Assembly (NCBI GenBank): GCA_020026335.1
Contig: JAHHQO010000008.1
Coordinates: 49,828-113,827 of the forward strand
Source of the DNA: Alistipes sp.
GTDB taxonomy: Bacteria; Bacteroidota; Bacteroidia; Bacteroidales; Rikenellaceae
Reading direction: 5' to 3'
DNA length: 64,000 nucleotides
Part shown: in pieces, positions 25,685-34,469 of the stretch
Numbering within the stretch: position 1 is the first letter of the stretch
Layout of the letters: each line of letters begins with the position of its first letter
Made by a program: the position numbers and the translations under genes
Notes under the pieces: generated by a model
Seen by the model: only the letters and a program-made list of their open reading frames with translations
Database searches by the model: none
Told to the model about the DNA's origin: nothing

Positions 25685-26710
25685 ATGGCTCAAAGTTATG
25701 AGAATGCCGGTGTAAATCTCGAAGCCGGATATGAAGTGGTTCGCCGCATTAAGAAACATGTAGCCTCGACCTCACGTCTGGGTGTAATGGGTAATATCGG
25801 AGCTTTCGGCGGTATGTTCGATCTCTCGGCACTCAAAGTCGAGGAGCCGGTTCTGGTCAGCGGTACCGACGGCGTTGGCACAAAGTTGAAACTGGCGTTT
25901 GAGATGGATAAGCATGACACCATCGGTATCGATGCCGTTGCCATGTGTGTGAACGATGTCTTGGCACAGGGTGCCGAGCCGCTGGTATTCCTCGATTATG
26001 TGGCTGTGGGCAAGAACGAGCCCCAGAAGATTGAGGCTGTGGTGGCAGGTGTTGCCGAGGGTTGCCGTCAGGCAGGCTGTGCATTGGTCGGTGGCGAGAC
26101 TGCCGAGATGCCGGGCATGTACACCGAGGGCGAGTATGACATCGCAGGATTTACCGTGGGTGTTGTCGAGAAGAAGAAACTCATCGACGGCTCGAAGGTG
26201 AAGGTGGGCGACGTGTTGGTCGGTATCGCATCGACAGGCGTTCACTCCAACGGCTTCAGCCTGGTGCGCAAGGTCGTGGCTGACAACCAGCTCGATTTGC
26301 ACAAGTCACTGCCCGAATTGTCCGACAAACCTCTGGGCGAGGTGTTGCTGACCCCCACACGCATCTACGTGAAGCAGGTGTTGGAGGTTATCCGCAATGT
26401 CGATGTCCACGGTATCTGCCACGTGACGGGCGGCGGTTTCGATGAGAACATTCCCCGTATCCTCCAGAAGGGTCAGGGTATCGAAATCGAGGAGGGTTCA
26501 TGGGAGATTCTGCCCGTGTTCCGTTTCCTGGAGAAGTATGGCAAGATTCCCCACCGTGAGATGTTCAACATCTTCAACATGGGTGTGGGTATGGTTATCG
26601 CTCTGGAGGAGAAGGATGCACAGAAGGCCATCGAGATTCTCAAGGAGCAGGGCGAGAAGGCTTCGGTTATCGGCCGCGTGACCGACACCGAGGGTGTTGT
26701 CATTCGCTAA
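25685..26710 (+). CDS. purM: Phosphoribosylformylglycinamidine cyclo-ligase (AIR synthetase)
   Basis: 341 aa. It closes FGAM to AIR with ATP. 'VSGTDGVGTKLKLAFE' near residue 58 is the ATP-binding signature, 'ALVGGETAEMPGMY' near residue 138 is the second PurM motif, and 'HVTGGGFDENIPRIL' near residue 247 is a third. Length and order match the PurM family. It is separated by 38 bases from purF and by only 3 bases from purN. Confidence 0.96.
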   Translation: MAQSYENAGVNLEAGYEVVRRIKKHVASTSRLGVMGNIGAFGGMFDLSALKVEEPVLVSGTDGVGTKLKLAFEMDKHDTIGIDAVAMCVNDVLAQGAEPLVFLDYVAVGKNEPQKIEAVVAGVAEGCRQAGCALVGGETAEMPGMYTEGEYDIAGFTVGVVEKKKLIDGSKVKVGDVLVGIASTGVHSNGFSLVRKVVADNQLDLHKSLPELSDKPLGEVLLTPTRIYVKQVLEVIRNVDVHGICHVTGGGFDENIPRILQKGQGIEIEEGSWEILPVFRFLEKYGKIPHREMFNIFNMGVGMVIALEEKDAQKAIEILKEQGEKASVIGRVTDTEGVVIR

Positions 26711-26713
26711 ACC

Positions 26714-27286
26714 ATGCACCGAATCGCGGTTTTTGCCTCCGGCGAGGGTTCCAACTTCGAAGCCATCGTTGCGGCTTCGGAGCGGGGCGACCTCGACTGT
26801 CGGGTAGTGTTGCTGGTGTGTGACCGGGTCTCTGCCCGTGTGGTGGAGCGTGCCGCACATCACGGAATCGAATGTTTTGCCTTTTTGGCCGGCGATTACT
26901 CCTCGAAGGAGGAGTATGAGGCCGAAATCGTGAAACGTCTCGATGCTCATCGTGTGGAGCTGGTCTGTCTGGCCGGCTACATGCGTATTGTGGGTAACCG
27001 TCTGTTGGCGAGCTACGAGGGGCGTATCATCAACCTGCACCCGTCGTTGCTGCCTGCCTTCAAGGGCAAGGACGCCATCGGTCAGGCACTGGACTATGGG
27101 GTCAAAATCTTCGGGGTGTCGATTCACTGGGTCGACAGCTCGCTGGACGGAGGTCGCATCATCGCTCAACGGGCATTTGCCTACGAGGGGAGTGACCGCG
27201 AGGAATTGGAGCGTAAAATACACGAAGCGGAGCATCCGCTTTATGTCGAAACAATTGGTAAAATATTAAACAAAGAGATACAATGA
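26714..27286 (+). CDS. purN: Phosphoribosylglycinamide formyltransferase
   Basis: 190 aa. It transfers a formyl group from 10-formyltetrahydrofolate to GAR. 'RIAVFASGEGSNFEAIV' at the start is the phosphate-binding loop. The catalytic Asn-His pair is in 'IINLHPSLLPAFKGKDA' near residue 105, and the catalytic Asp in 'IHWVDSSLDGGRII' near residue 143. The active-site triad is therefore complete. Its stop overlaps the purH start by 4 bases. FolD at the operon's end supplies the one-carbon donor for this step and for PurH. Confidence 0.95.
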   Translation: MHRIAVFASGEGSNFEAIVAASERGDLDCRVVLLVCDRVSARVVERAAHHGIECFAFLAGDYSSKEEYEAEIVKRLDAHRVELVCLAGYMRIVGNRLLASYEGRIINLHPSLLPAFKGKDAIGQALDYGVKIFGVSIHWVDSSLDGGRIIAQRAFAYEGSDREELERKIHEAEHPLYVETIGKILNKEIQ

Positions 27287-28812
27287 GAGCGCTTATTAGT
27301 GTAAGTGATAAAACCGGAGTGGTGGATTTCGCCAAGGAGCTTCGCTCGTTGGGTTGGGAAATCATTGCTACCGGCGGAACCATGAAGTTGTTGAAGGATA
27401 GTGGTGTGGAGGTTATCGGCATCAGCGAAATCACGGGCTTCCCCGAGATTTGTGACGGTCGTGTGAAGACCCTGCACCCCAAGGTACACGGTGCGTTGCT
27501 GGCACGCCGCGACGACCCCGAGCACCTCAAGGCTCTGAAGGAGAACGGCATCGAGTTCATCGACATGGTGTGCGTGAACCTCTATCCTTTCCGCGAGACC
27601 ATCGCCAAACCCAATGTCGAGATGGCCGATGCCATCGAGAACATCGACATCGGTGGTCCTTCGATGTTGCGTTCGGCAGCGAAGAACTGGGCTGACGTGA
27701 CGGTGGTATGCAATCCTTCGGACTACGCACAGATTATCGACGAAATCAAGGCTAACGGCAATACCCTCAAAGCAACCCGTCTGCAACTTTCGGCCAAGGC
27801 TTATACCCACACCGCAGAGTACGACATGATGATTGCGACCTATATGCGCAAGCAGGCAGGTCTGAACGAGAAGCTGTTCCTCGAGTTCGACAAGTTGCAG
27901 TCGTTGCGTTATGGTGAGAACCCCCACCAGAATGCCAACTTCTACCGCGAGCAGAAGGAAGTTCCCTTCTCGCTGGCTTTCGCCAAGCAGCTGCACGGTA
28001 AGGAGCTTTCATACAACAACATTCAGGACGCCAATGCGGCACTGAACATCGTCAGAGAGTTTGACGAGCCTTTCTGCGTGGGTCTCAAGCACATGAACCC
28101 CTGCGGTGCGGCTATCGGCAAGGACGATGTTGACGCATGGACAAAGGCTTACGAGGCTGACAAGGTGTCGATTTTCGGTGGTATCGTGGCGTTGAACCGC
28201 CCCGTCACCAAGGAGGCAGCCGAGCTGATGAAGCCCATCTTCCTGGAGATTATCATGGCGCCCAAGTTCGAGGAGGGTGCTCTGGAGGTGCTTTGCACCA
28301 AGAAGAACCTGCGTCTGTTGGAGGTGAACATGTCGCGTGAGGCAGTTGACCCCAAGCAGTATGTTTCGGTCAATGGCGGTCTGCTGGTGCAGGATGTCGA
28401 TATCAACACCAAGGCTGTTGATGCCGATATGTGCGTCACCAAGCGCAAGCCCGAGGCTGCACAGATGTCGGATTTGAACTTCGCATGGCGAATTGTCAAG
28501 CACGTGAAGTCGAACGCCATCGTTGTGGTGAAGGACGGTCACACACTGGGTGTGGGTGCCGGTCAGATGAACCGTGTGGGTTCTGCCGAGATTGCCCTCA
28601 AGCAGGCTAAGGCAGCAGGCTTCACTTCGGATTTGGTGCTGGCTTCCGATGGTTTCTTCCCCTTCGACGACTGCGTGACGCTGGCTGCCGAGTACGGTGT
28701 GACAGCTATCGCCCAGCCCGGCGGTTCGATTCGTGACAACGATTCGATTGTGAAGGCCGACGAGAAGAACATCGCCATGGTATTCACAGGCGAGAGACAT
28801 TTCAAGCATTAA
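27283..28812 (+). CDS. purH: Bifunctional AICAR transformylase / IMP cyclohydrolase
   Basis: 509 aa, as usual. The N-terminal MGS-like cyclohydrolase domain (about 1-190) shows 'RALISVSDKTGVVDFAKEL', 'ATGGTMKLLKDSG' and 'RVKTLHPKVHGALLARRD'. The transformylase domain starts around residue 200 with 'LRYGENPHQNANFYRE' and has the catalytic Lys-His region in 'FDEPFCVGLKHMNPCGAAIG'. It completes the route to IMP. Its start overlaps purN by 4 bases (ATGA). Confidence 0.96.
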   Translation: MRALISVSDKTGVVDFAKELRSLGWEIIATGGTMKLLKDSGVEVIGISEITGFPEICDGRVKTLHPKVHGALLARRDDPEHLKALKENGIEFIDMVCVNLYPFRETIAKPNVEMADAIENIDIGGPSMLRSAAKNWADVTVVCNPSDYAQIIDEIKANGNTLKATRLQLSAKAYTHTAEYDMMIATYMRKQAGLNEKLFLEFDKLQSLRYGENPHQNANFYREQKEVPFSLAFAKQLHGKELSYNNIQDANAALNIVREFDEPFCVGLKHMNPCGAAIGKDDVDAWTKAYEADKVSIFGGIVALNRPVTKEAAELMKPIFLEIIMAPKFEEGALEVLCTKKNLRLLEVNMSREAVDPKQYVSVNGGLLVQDVDINTKAVDADMCVTKRKPEAAQMSDLNFAWRIVKHVKSNAIVVVKDGHTLGVGAGQMNRVGSAEIALKQAKAAGFTSDLVLASDGFFPFDDCVTLAAEYGVTAIAQPGGSIRDNDSIVKADEKNIAMVFTGERHFKH

Positions 28813-28854
28813 TGTTTCACAAATATCGGGGCGGTTTCTCTCTTCGGAATTTCC

Positions 28855-28875
28855 GGGGCGGAATCCGCCTTTTTT
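28855..28875 (+). terminator. Terminator-like hairpin between purH and purD
   Basis: GGCGG (28857-28861), a 3-base loop and CCGCC (28865-28869) are followed by six T residues. A second copy of the upstream arm (GGGGCGG at 28828-28834) could pair with the same CCGCC. The stem is short, and no consensus promoter lies before purD, so it probably only reduces expression of purD-folD. Confidence 0.5.
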
Positions 28876-28901
28876 GGTATTATACAAACAGATAATTACT
28901 T

Positions 28902-30146
28902 ATGAAAGTATTGGTTATAGGTTCGGGCGGCCGTGAGCACGCCATTGTCGATGCCCTGTCGCGTTCGGCAAAGGTCGAGAAGATTTACGCCGCTCCGGGT
29001 AACGCCGGCATGGCGCTTCAGGCCGAGTGTGTGAAAATCGGTGTCACAGAGGTGGAAGCACTGCGTGATTTCGCCCTTGAGAATAAGATTGATTTGACGG
29101 TCGTAGGCCCCGAGGCAGCTTTGGCTGTGGGTGTGGTCGATGTCTTCAAGGCGGCACACCTGCGCATCTTCGGTCCCACGAAGGCGGCTGCACGCATCGA
29201 GTCGTCGAAGGAGTTTGCCAAGGAGTTGATGGCCAAGTACAACATTCCCACATCGGGTTTCAAGGCTTTCACTTCGTATGAGGAGGCACGCGACTTTGTG
29301 GCAGGCCGTCCCTTCCCCGCGGTACTGAAATATGACGGTCTGGCTGCCGGCAAGGGTGTGGTCATCGCACAGGACATGGCAGAGGCGGACGCCGCACTGA
29401 AAGATATGTTGCTCGATGACAAGTTCGGCGAGGGCAAGGTCGTGGTGGAGGATTTCCTCACCGGCCCCGAGTTCTCGTTCATGTGCTTCGTGTCGGGTCA
29501 CAAGGTATGGCCCATGGAGCTGTCGCAGGACCACAAGCGTGCCTTCGATGGTGACAAGGGACCCAACACGGGCGGTATGGGCGCATACTCGCCCCTGCCG
29601 TTCATCACCAAGGAGGACAGAGCCTACGCATTGAGTCATGTCATGCAGCCCGTGGCCGACGCCATGGTCAAGGAGGGTTGCCCCTTCGAGGGTGTGCTCT
29701 ACGGCGGTCTGATGAAGACTCCCGACGGTGTGAAGGTCATCGAGTTCAACGCACGTTTCGGTGACCCCGAGACCGAGGTGGTGCTGCCCCGTCTGAAGAG
29801 CGACATCACGGACATCTTCTGCGCCGTGGCTGATGGCGGCGATACCACACTGGAGTGGCACGACTTCGCCACACTGGGTATCGTGCTGGCTTCGAAGGGC
29901 TATCCCGATGCCTATGAGAAGGGCCACGAAATCAAGGGTCTGGAGGGTGTCGAGAGCCACCTCTACCACATGGGTACGACCGAGAAAGAGGGTCGCATCT
30001 ACACCGCAGGCGGTCGAGTGCTGTTTGTGGTAGGACGCGGTGCCACACTCAAGGAGGCACGCGAGATGGCCCTGCGCGATGTGGAAAAAATCGAGTGTGA
30101 TAACCTGTTCCATCGTTCGGACATCGGTTATCAGGCTTTTAAATAG
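28902..30146 (+). CDS. purD: Phosphoribosylamine-glycine ligase
   Basis: 414 aa ATP-grasp enzyme that joins phosphoribosylamine and glycine to GAR, the second purine step. 'MKVLVIGSGGREHAIVDAL' opens the protein, 'TVVGPEAALAVGVVDVF' and 'PAVLKYDGLAAGKGVVIAQ' mark the ATP-grasp region, and 'VIEFNARFGDPETEVVLPRL' near residue 285 is the conserved metal-binding loop. It is separated from purH by 89 bases that hold a terminator-like hairpin, the only such signal within the operon body. Confidence 0.96.
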   Translation: MKVLVIGSGGREHAIVDALSRSAKVEKIYAAPGNAGMALQAECVKIGVTEVEALRDFALENKIDLTVVGPEAALAVGVVDVFKAAHLRIFGPTKAAARIESSKEFAKELMAKYNIPTSGFKAFTSYEEARDFVAGRPFPAVLKYDGLAAGKGVVIAQDMAEADAALKDMLLDDKFGEGKVVVEDFLTGPEFSFMCFVSGHKVWPMELSQDHKRAFDGDKGPNTGGMGAYSPLPFITKEDRAYALSHVMQPVADAMVKEGCPFEGVLYGGLMKTPDGVKVIEFNARFGDPETEVVLPRLKSDITDIFCAVADGGDTTLEWHDFATLGIVLASKGYPDAYEKGHEIKGLEGVESHLYHMGTTEKEGRIYTAGGRVLFVVGRGATLKEAREMALRDVEKIECDNLFHRSDIGYQAFK

Positions 30147-30155
30147 TTGAATATT

Positions 30156-31007
30156 ATGATTATCAGCGGAAAAGAGTTGTCGGCACAATTGAAGTCCGAC
30201 ATGGCACAGGAGGTGGCTACATTTCCCGAAAAGTACGGACGTGTACCCCATTTGGTAGTTATTCTCGTGGGTGATGACCCCGGAAGCGTGAGCTATGTCA
30301 CAGGCAAGGCCAAGGCGTCCGAGGTGGTGGGTATCAAGAATACCACCATTCGCAAACCCGAGAATATTTCGGAGGAGGAGTTGCTCGAAATCATTGCCCG
30401 TCTCAATGCCGACGATACGGTGGACGGCATTCTGGTGCAGTTGCCCCTTCCGCGTCACATCTCGGAGGAGAAGGTCATTGCCGCCATCGACAAGAGCAAG
30501 GATGTCGACGGTTTCCACCCTCTGAATGTGGCAGCTCTGTGGCAGAAGCAGGAGTGCGTGCTGCCCTGCACCCCCAAGGGTATCATCAAGATGCTCAAGC
30601 GTGCAGGTGTGGAGATTTCGGGTAAGCGTGCCGTTGTGATTGGACGCAGCAACATCGTGGGTCTGCCCGTTGCCAAGCTGCTGCTCAACGAGAACGCCAC
30701 CGTGACCATCGCCCACAGCCGTACGAAGAACCTCCCGGAGGTGACTCGTGAGGCAGAGATTCTGGTGGTGGCCATCGGTCGTCCGAAGTTCGTAACCGCT
30801 GATATGGTGAGTGAAGGTGCTGTGGTTATCGATGTGGGTGTCAATCGTGACCCCGAGACCGGCAAGTTGTGCGGAGACGTGGATTTTGCCGCCATCGAAC
30901 CCAAGGCATCGGTCATCACCCCCGTACCGGGAGGTGTCGGCCCGATGACCATCTGCTGCCTGATGGAGAACACCATCGAGTGCTTCCTGAGAAAACAGCA
31001 GAAGTAG
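30156..31007 (+). CDS. folD: Methylenetetrahydrofolate dehydrogenase / cyclohydrolase
   Basis: 283 aa bifunctional enzyme giving 10-formyltetrahydrofolate, the formyl donor for PurN and PurH; this explains its place at the end of the pur operon. 'SYVTGKAKASEVVGI' near residue 45 holds the catalytic Lys of the Y-x3-K motif, 'DGILVQLPLPRHI' near residue 89 and 'PCTPKGIIKML', 'VVIGRSNIVGLPVAKLLL' (NADP binding) and 'PVPGGVGPMTICCL' are all standard. The ATG at 30156 (MIISGKELS) is preferred to an upstream in-frame TTG directly after the purD stop. Confidence 0.96.
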   Translation: MIISGKELSAQLKSDMAQEVATFPEKYGRVPHLVVILVGDDPGSVSYVTGKAKASEVVGIKNTTIRKPENISEEELLEIIARLNADDTVDGILVQLPLPRHISEEKVIAAIDKSKDVDGFHPLNVAALWQKQECVLPCTPKGIIKMLKRAGVEISGKRAVVIGRSNIVGLPVAKLLLNENATVTIAHSRTKNLPEVTREAEILVVAIGRPKFVTADMVSEGAVVIDVGVNRDPETGKLCGDVDFAAIEPKASVITPVPGGVGPMTICCLMENTIECFLRKQQK

Positions 31008-31030
31008 TCCTTTCGCTCCGTGCGATAATT

Positions 31031-31070
31031 AGTTCCCCGACAACTCATGGGTTGTCGGGGAACTTTTTTT
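31031..31070 (+). terminator. Terminator of the purine operon
   Basis: A perfect 14-bp stem, AGTTCCCCGACAAC with GTTGTCGGGGAACT, has a 6-base loop and is followed by a run of T residues, 24 bases after the folD stop. Confidence 0.95.
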
Positions 31071-31107
31071 GTGGGTGGGAGAGTGGCGAATGCTTACATT
31101 GCGGGAC

Positions 31108-31156
31108 AAAAAAAAATACGGGGACTTATCTTAAAATAAGTCCCCGTATCGTTTTT
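31108..31156 (-). terminator. Terminator of nadC
   Basis: A perfect 14-bp stem (31116-31129 with 31136-31149) is followed on the minus strand by eight T residues (31108-31115). A T-run on the plus side (31152-31158) means it may also act in the other direction. Confidence 0.93.
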
Positions 31157-31174
31157 TTCGGAATCTTTCGCGGA

Positions 31175-32029
31175 TTACTCACATGCCTTGAGCGACATAT
31201 CGAGCGATTTAATCTGGTGGGTCAGTGCGCCTACCGAGATGAAATCCACACCGCACTCTGCGTAGGCACGCATGGTCTCCTTGGTGATACCGCCGCTCGA
31301 CTCGGTCTCGCAACGACCTGCCACCTTCTTCACTGCCTCGCGAGTCATCTCGGGGGTGAAGTTGTCGAACATGATACGGTCTACGCCGCCTGCTGCGAAT
31401 ACCTCGTCGATATCCTCCAGCGAACGTACCTCACACTCGATGGGAATATTCTTGCCCTTCTCCTTGAGGTAGGCCTTCACACCGTGGATAGCCTTGGTGA
31501 TGCCGCCTGCGAAGTCGATGTGGTTGTCCTTGAGCAGAATCATGTCGAAAAGACCCATACGGTGGTTCTCGCCGCCGCCAATCTTCACAGCCATCTTGTC
31601 CAGCACACGCATACCGGGAGTGGTCTTGCGGGTGTCGAGCACCTTGGTGTGGAGACCCTCGAGCAATTTGACATAAACGGCGGTCTGTGTAGCCACACCG
31701 CTCATGCGCTGCATGATGTTGAGCAGGATACGCTCGGCCTGCAAAAGCGAACGAAGGCTGCCCGATACATAGAAGGCTACATCACCGGGTTTCACCTTGT
31801 CACCGTCGTGGAGAATCTGCTCGAACTTCATTTCGGGGTCAAGACGCTTGAGAACCATCTCTGCAATCTCGATACCTGCGATGGTACCCTCCTGCTTGCA
31901 CAACAGGCGCATACGTCCGTGCTCCGAAGCGGGAATGCACGAGAGCGAAGTGTGGTCGCCGTCACCGATATCCTCTTTGATGCTGAGTTCAATCAATTCG
32001 TCAACGAAAGGTTTGTATTCGGGTTTCAT
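31175..32029 (-). CDS. nadC: Nicotinate-nucleotide pyrophosphorylase (carboxylating)
   Basis: 284 aa. It makes nicotinate mononucleotide from quinolinate and PRPP, releasing CO2. 'EDIGDGDHTSL' at the N-terminus, 'ILLNIMQRMSGVAT' near residue 101, 'DTRKTTPGMRVLDKMAVKIGGGENHRMGLFDMILLKDNH' region (quinolinate- and PRPP-binding Arg/Lys/His) and 'ESSGGITKETM..YAECGVDFISVGALTH' at the C-terminus are all typical. No nadA or nadB is adjacent. The gene stands alone between its terminator and the TonB receptor gene, whose stop is about 80 bases upstream. Confidence 0.96.
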   Translation of the reverse strand: MKPEYKPFVDELIELSIKEDIGDGDHTSLSCIPASEHGRMRLLCKQEGTIAGIEIAEMVLKRLDPEMKFEQILHDGDKVKPGDVAFYVSGSLRSLLQAERILLNIMQRMSGVATQTAVYVKLLEGLHTKVLDTRKTTPGMRVLDKMAVKIGGGENHRMGLFDMILLKDNHIDFAGGITKAIHGVKAYLKEKGKNIPIECEVRSLEDIDEVFAAGGVDRIMFDNFTPEMTREAVKKVAGRCETESSGGITKETMRAYAECGVDFISVGALTHQIKSLDMSLKACE

Positions 32030-32096
32030 AACTTAAAAGTATTTTATGTGTTCTAAAAAAATCGTCGAAAAGGTACAATACGGAGATTATACCCTG

Positions 32097-32104
32097 CAAA
32101 TATA
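32097..32104 (-). promoter_or_regulatory. Probable -7 element of nadC
   Basis: On the minus strand the octamer is TATATTTG, 67 bases before the nadC ATG and just beyond the TonB receptor stop. The -33 element is poor. Confidence 0.45.
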
Positions 32105-32112
32105 CGCTTTTT

Positions 32113-34380
32113 TTAGATGTTTACGCTCACTGTGACGCCAAAAGTTCGCGGTCGGCCGTACTGCATAAATTCGTTGCCCATCGATTTGAAGTAGAAGACC
32201 CCGTAGTGTCTGTCGCCGAGGTTGCGACCCCAGAGGTCGATGGAGTAGTTCTTGTGTTCGATTCTCAGCGAGGCGTTCCACAGCGAATAGAAGTCCTCGC
32301 GGAGGGTGTTGGCCTCGTTCCACCAGATGTCGCCTGCCGACTGCATACCTGCTCCGAGCACCACGTTGCCCAACCACTCCACGCCTGTGGGTATGCTCCA
32401 TGAACCCGTGAGGGAGAGGGTGTGGGTCGGGGAGTAGGGGATATGGTTGCCCTTGTAGTTGTTCTTGCCGTCGATGTAGTGCTTGAATTTGGCGTTGGTG
32501 TAGCCGTAGGTGCAACTAAGGTCGATGTTGTGGCGGGGCGACACCATCACGGAGGTCTCCACACCATAGGAGCGCGCCTTGCCGGCATTGGTCATCATGC
32601 GTCCCGTGGTCTGCCCTGCGGGAAAGACCGTGAGCTGGAGGTCGGAGACATCGATGTAGAAGAGCGAGAAGTCGCCGCGCACCGCTCCGTCCAGACAGGC
32701 GAAGTGTCCGCCCACCTCATAGTTCCAGCTGTACTCGGGGGCGTAGGAGATGATGTCCGATGCCTCGTAGGGACGCATGCTCATCTGTGCCTTGAGCTGC
32801 GCCTGAAGAATGTCGGAGAACATCTGGGTGTTGAATCCGCCCGCCTTGTATCCGCGCGAGATGGAGGCGTAGAGGTTGCGCTGACTGTCGAAGGCGTAGA
32901 GCGCGGTGAACTTGGGCAGTATCTCGGTGTAGGTGTGACGGTAGGTGTTGCTGTCGTCAATCTCGGCGTGCATGGGTATGACGGTGTTGCGAATGCTCAT
33001 CGTGTAGTACATGTCGGTGTGACTGAAGTACTTGAGTCGCTGGCGTTCGCGGTCGATGCGAATGCCTGCCGAGAGCGTCCATCGTCCCAAACGCAGGCGC
33101 GACTCGTGGTAGAGTGCCATGCCGAAGTTCGAGATGCGGAAGTCGGTGTCGAGGGGCAACTCATATTCGGGGGCTGCCTGCTCGTCCCACGCGAAGGTGA
33201 TGCCCACGGGGTTGAGGTTGGCGTAGTGGAATATGAGTCGGTCGATGCCCGTGCGCTTGAAACGTACGGGGGCTTCCATGTTGTTGTGGCGGTAGAAGCC
33301 GAAGAGACCGAAGAGCCAGTCGTAGCGTCGGGTGTTGCGTGAACGAATGACCAAATCCTGCGAGAGGGTGTGTTCGCGCTGTGCCTGCTTGAGGGTGAAG
33401 TAGGAGAGGGGCAGGAAATCCTGGTCGAGGTTCATCTCATCGTCGGAATACTGATAGGCGGTGATGGAGGAGAGGGTGAAGCGATTGGCATCGTAACGCA
33501 GGGTCAGACCGTCGGAGATATTCTTGCGCTCGTAGGAGGCAGGGTCGTTGTAGCGGATTTCACCCGTGCGGATAAGGGGCTTGCCCTCCTCGACGATGTC
33601 CTTGCCGATGTAGGCATAGGGGTAGCCGCCCTGTTTGAGGAGCGAGAAGGAGAGGAAGTTGTCGATTCTCAGTCCGCGGTTGTTCTGCCACTGGGTGCGC
33701 CAGCGTCCGCCACCCATCTGCTCGTGGTCGCAGCGGCGTCCGTTGTGGAGATTGGTGAAGAATCCGCCCGTGCGGGTGTAGAATCCCGATACGGCGATGC
33801 CGAGATTTTCTTTGGGCTTCCGGTAGGTTGAGGCGCGGAAACGGTAGCTGTCGCCACTCGAATACTCCGCCATGAAGCGCGTACCCTGATAACTCATGGG
33901 CGAGAGGGTGTAGACATTCATCACGCCGCCCATCGTGTTGCGGCCGTAGAGGGTCGATTGGGGACCGCGCAACACCTCTATGCGCTCCACATCGGCGAGC
34001 TCCGTGTCGTAGTTGTTCTTGTTCATCACCGGCACGTTATCGACATTGAGTCCCATGACGGGCTGGTCGATGCGCGCACCCAGACCTCTGACATAGATGG
34101 AGGAGGTCATGCGCGCACCGTAGTCGGGAATGTGGAGGTTGGGAACTGCCTGCGAGAGGTTTTTGAGTGCATGGATATGTCGGCGACCGATGAGCTGCTC
34201 GCCAAAGGTGGTGGAGGCTGTGGGCTCGCTGCGCAGGACGAGACCCTGCTTGATGGCCGTGACCTGCACTTCGTGGACGACAATGGTGGTGTCGGCAGTG
34301 GAGGTGTCGGAATTGTGGGCGTGTACGAAGCCCGAAAAGAGAAGAACGAAAAGGGGTAGTGTCTTGTAAAATTTGTCCAT
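32113..34380 (-). CDS. TonB-dependent outer-membrane receptor
   Basis: 755 aa. Signal peptide (about residues 1-22), then a TonB-box-like stretch 'TTIVVHEVQVTA' and a plug domain (about 35-150) with 'SSIYVRGLGARIDQPVMGLNVDNVPV' and 'DVERIEVLRGPQSTLYGRNTMGGVMNVYT'. The remainder is a 22-strand barrel with alternating aromatic strands. It lacks the N-terminal carboxypeptidase-like domain of SusC types, so it resembles siderophore, heme or cobalamin receptors more than glycan ones. No SusD-like partner is nearby. The barrel ends 'VTVSVNI', lacking the usual final Phe. It lies downstream of a LuxR-type regulator on the same strand, which may control it. The ligand is unknown. Confidence 0.9.
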   Translation of the reverse strand: MDKFYKTLPLFVLLFSGFVHAHNSDTSTADTTIVVHEVQVTAIKQGLVLRSEPTASTTFGEQLIGRRHIHALKNLSQAVPNLHIPDYGARMTSSIYVRGLGARIDQPVMGLNVDNVPVMNKNNYDTELADVERIEVLRGPQSTLYGRNTMGGVMNVYTLSPMSYQGTRFMAEYSSGDSYRFRASTYRKPKENLGIAVSGFYTRTGGFFTNLHNGRRCDHEQMGGGRWRTQWQNNRGLRIDNFLSFSLLKQGGYPYAYIGKDIVEEGKPLIRTGEIRYNDPASYERKNISDGLTLRYDANRFTLSSITAYQYSDDEMNLDQDFLPLSYFTLKQAQREHTLSQDLVIRSRNTRRYDWLFGLFGFYRHNNMEAPVRFKRTGIDRLIFHYANLNPVGITFAWDEQAAPEYELPLDTDFRISNFGMALYHESRLRLGRWTLSAGIRIDRERQRLKYFSHTDMYYTMSIRNTVIPMHAEIDDSNTYRHTYTEILPKFTALYAFDSQRNLYASISRGYKAGGFNTQMFSDILQAQLKAQMSMRPYEASDIISYAPEYSWNYEVGGHFACLDGAVRGDFSLFYIDVSDLQLTVFPAGQTTGRMMTNAGKARSYGVETSVMVSPRHNIDLSCTYGYTNAKFKHYIDGKNNYKGNHIPYSPTHTLSLTGSWSIPTGVEWLGNVVLGAGMQSAGDIWWNEANTLREDFYSLWNASLRIEHKNYSIDLWGRNLGDRHYGVFYFKSMGNEFMQYGRPRTFGVTVSVNI

Positions 34381-34408
34381 CAGTGATAATTTTTCTTCAT
34401 TGATGGTG

Positions 34409-34440
34409 CAAAGTAACGGTTTTTCGGTAGGCCGAACAAT
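34409..34440 (-). promoter_or_regulatory. Probable promoter of the TonB receptor gene
   Basis: On the minus strand, ATTG (34437-34440), 20 bases, then TTACTTTG (34409-34416), one mismatch to TAnnTTTG, 28 bases before the ATG. Confidence 0.5.
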
Positions 34441-34469
34441 CCTAATTTATGAGGAGGGCGGACACGGGA

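Noticed and set aside
28896..30716. 606-codon minus-strand frame opposite purD and folD
   Set aside because: Spans two real genes on the opposite strand and has no domain pattern.
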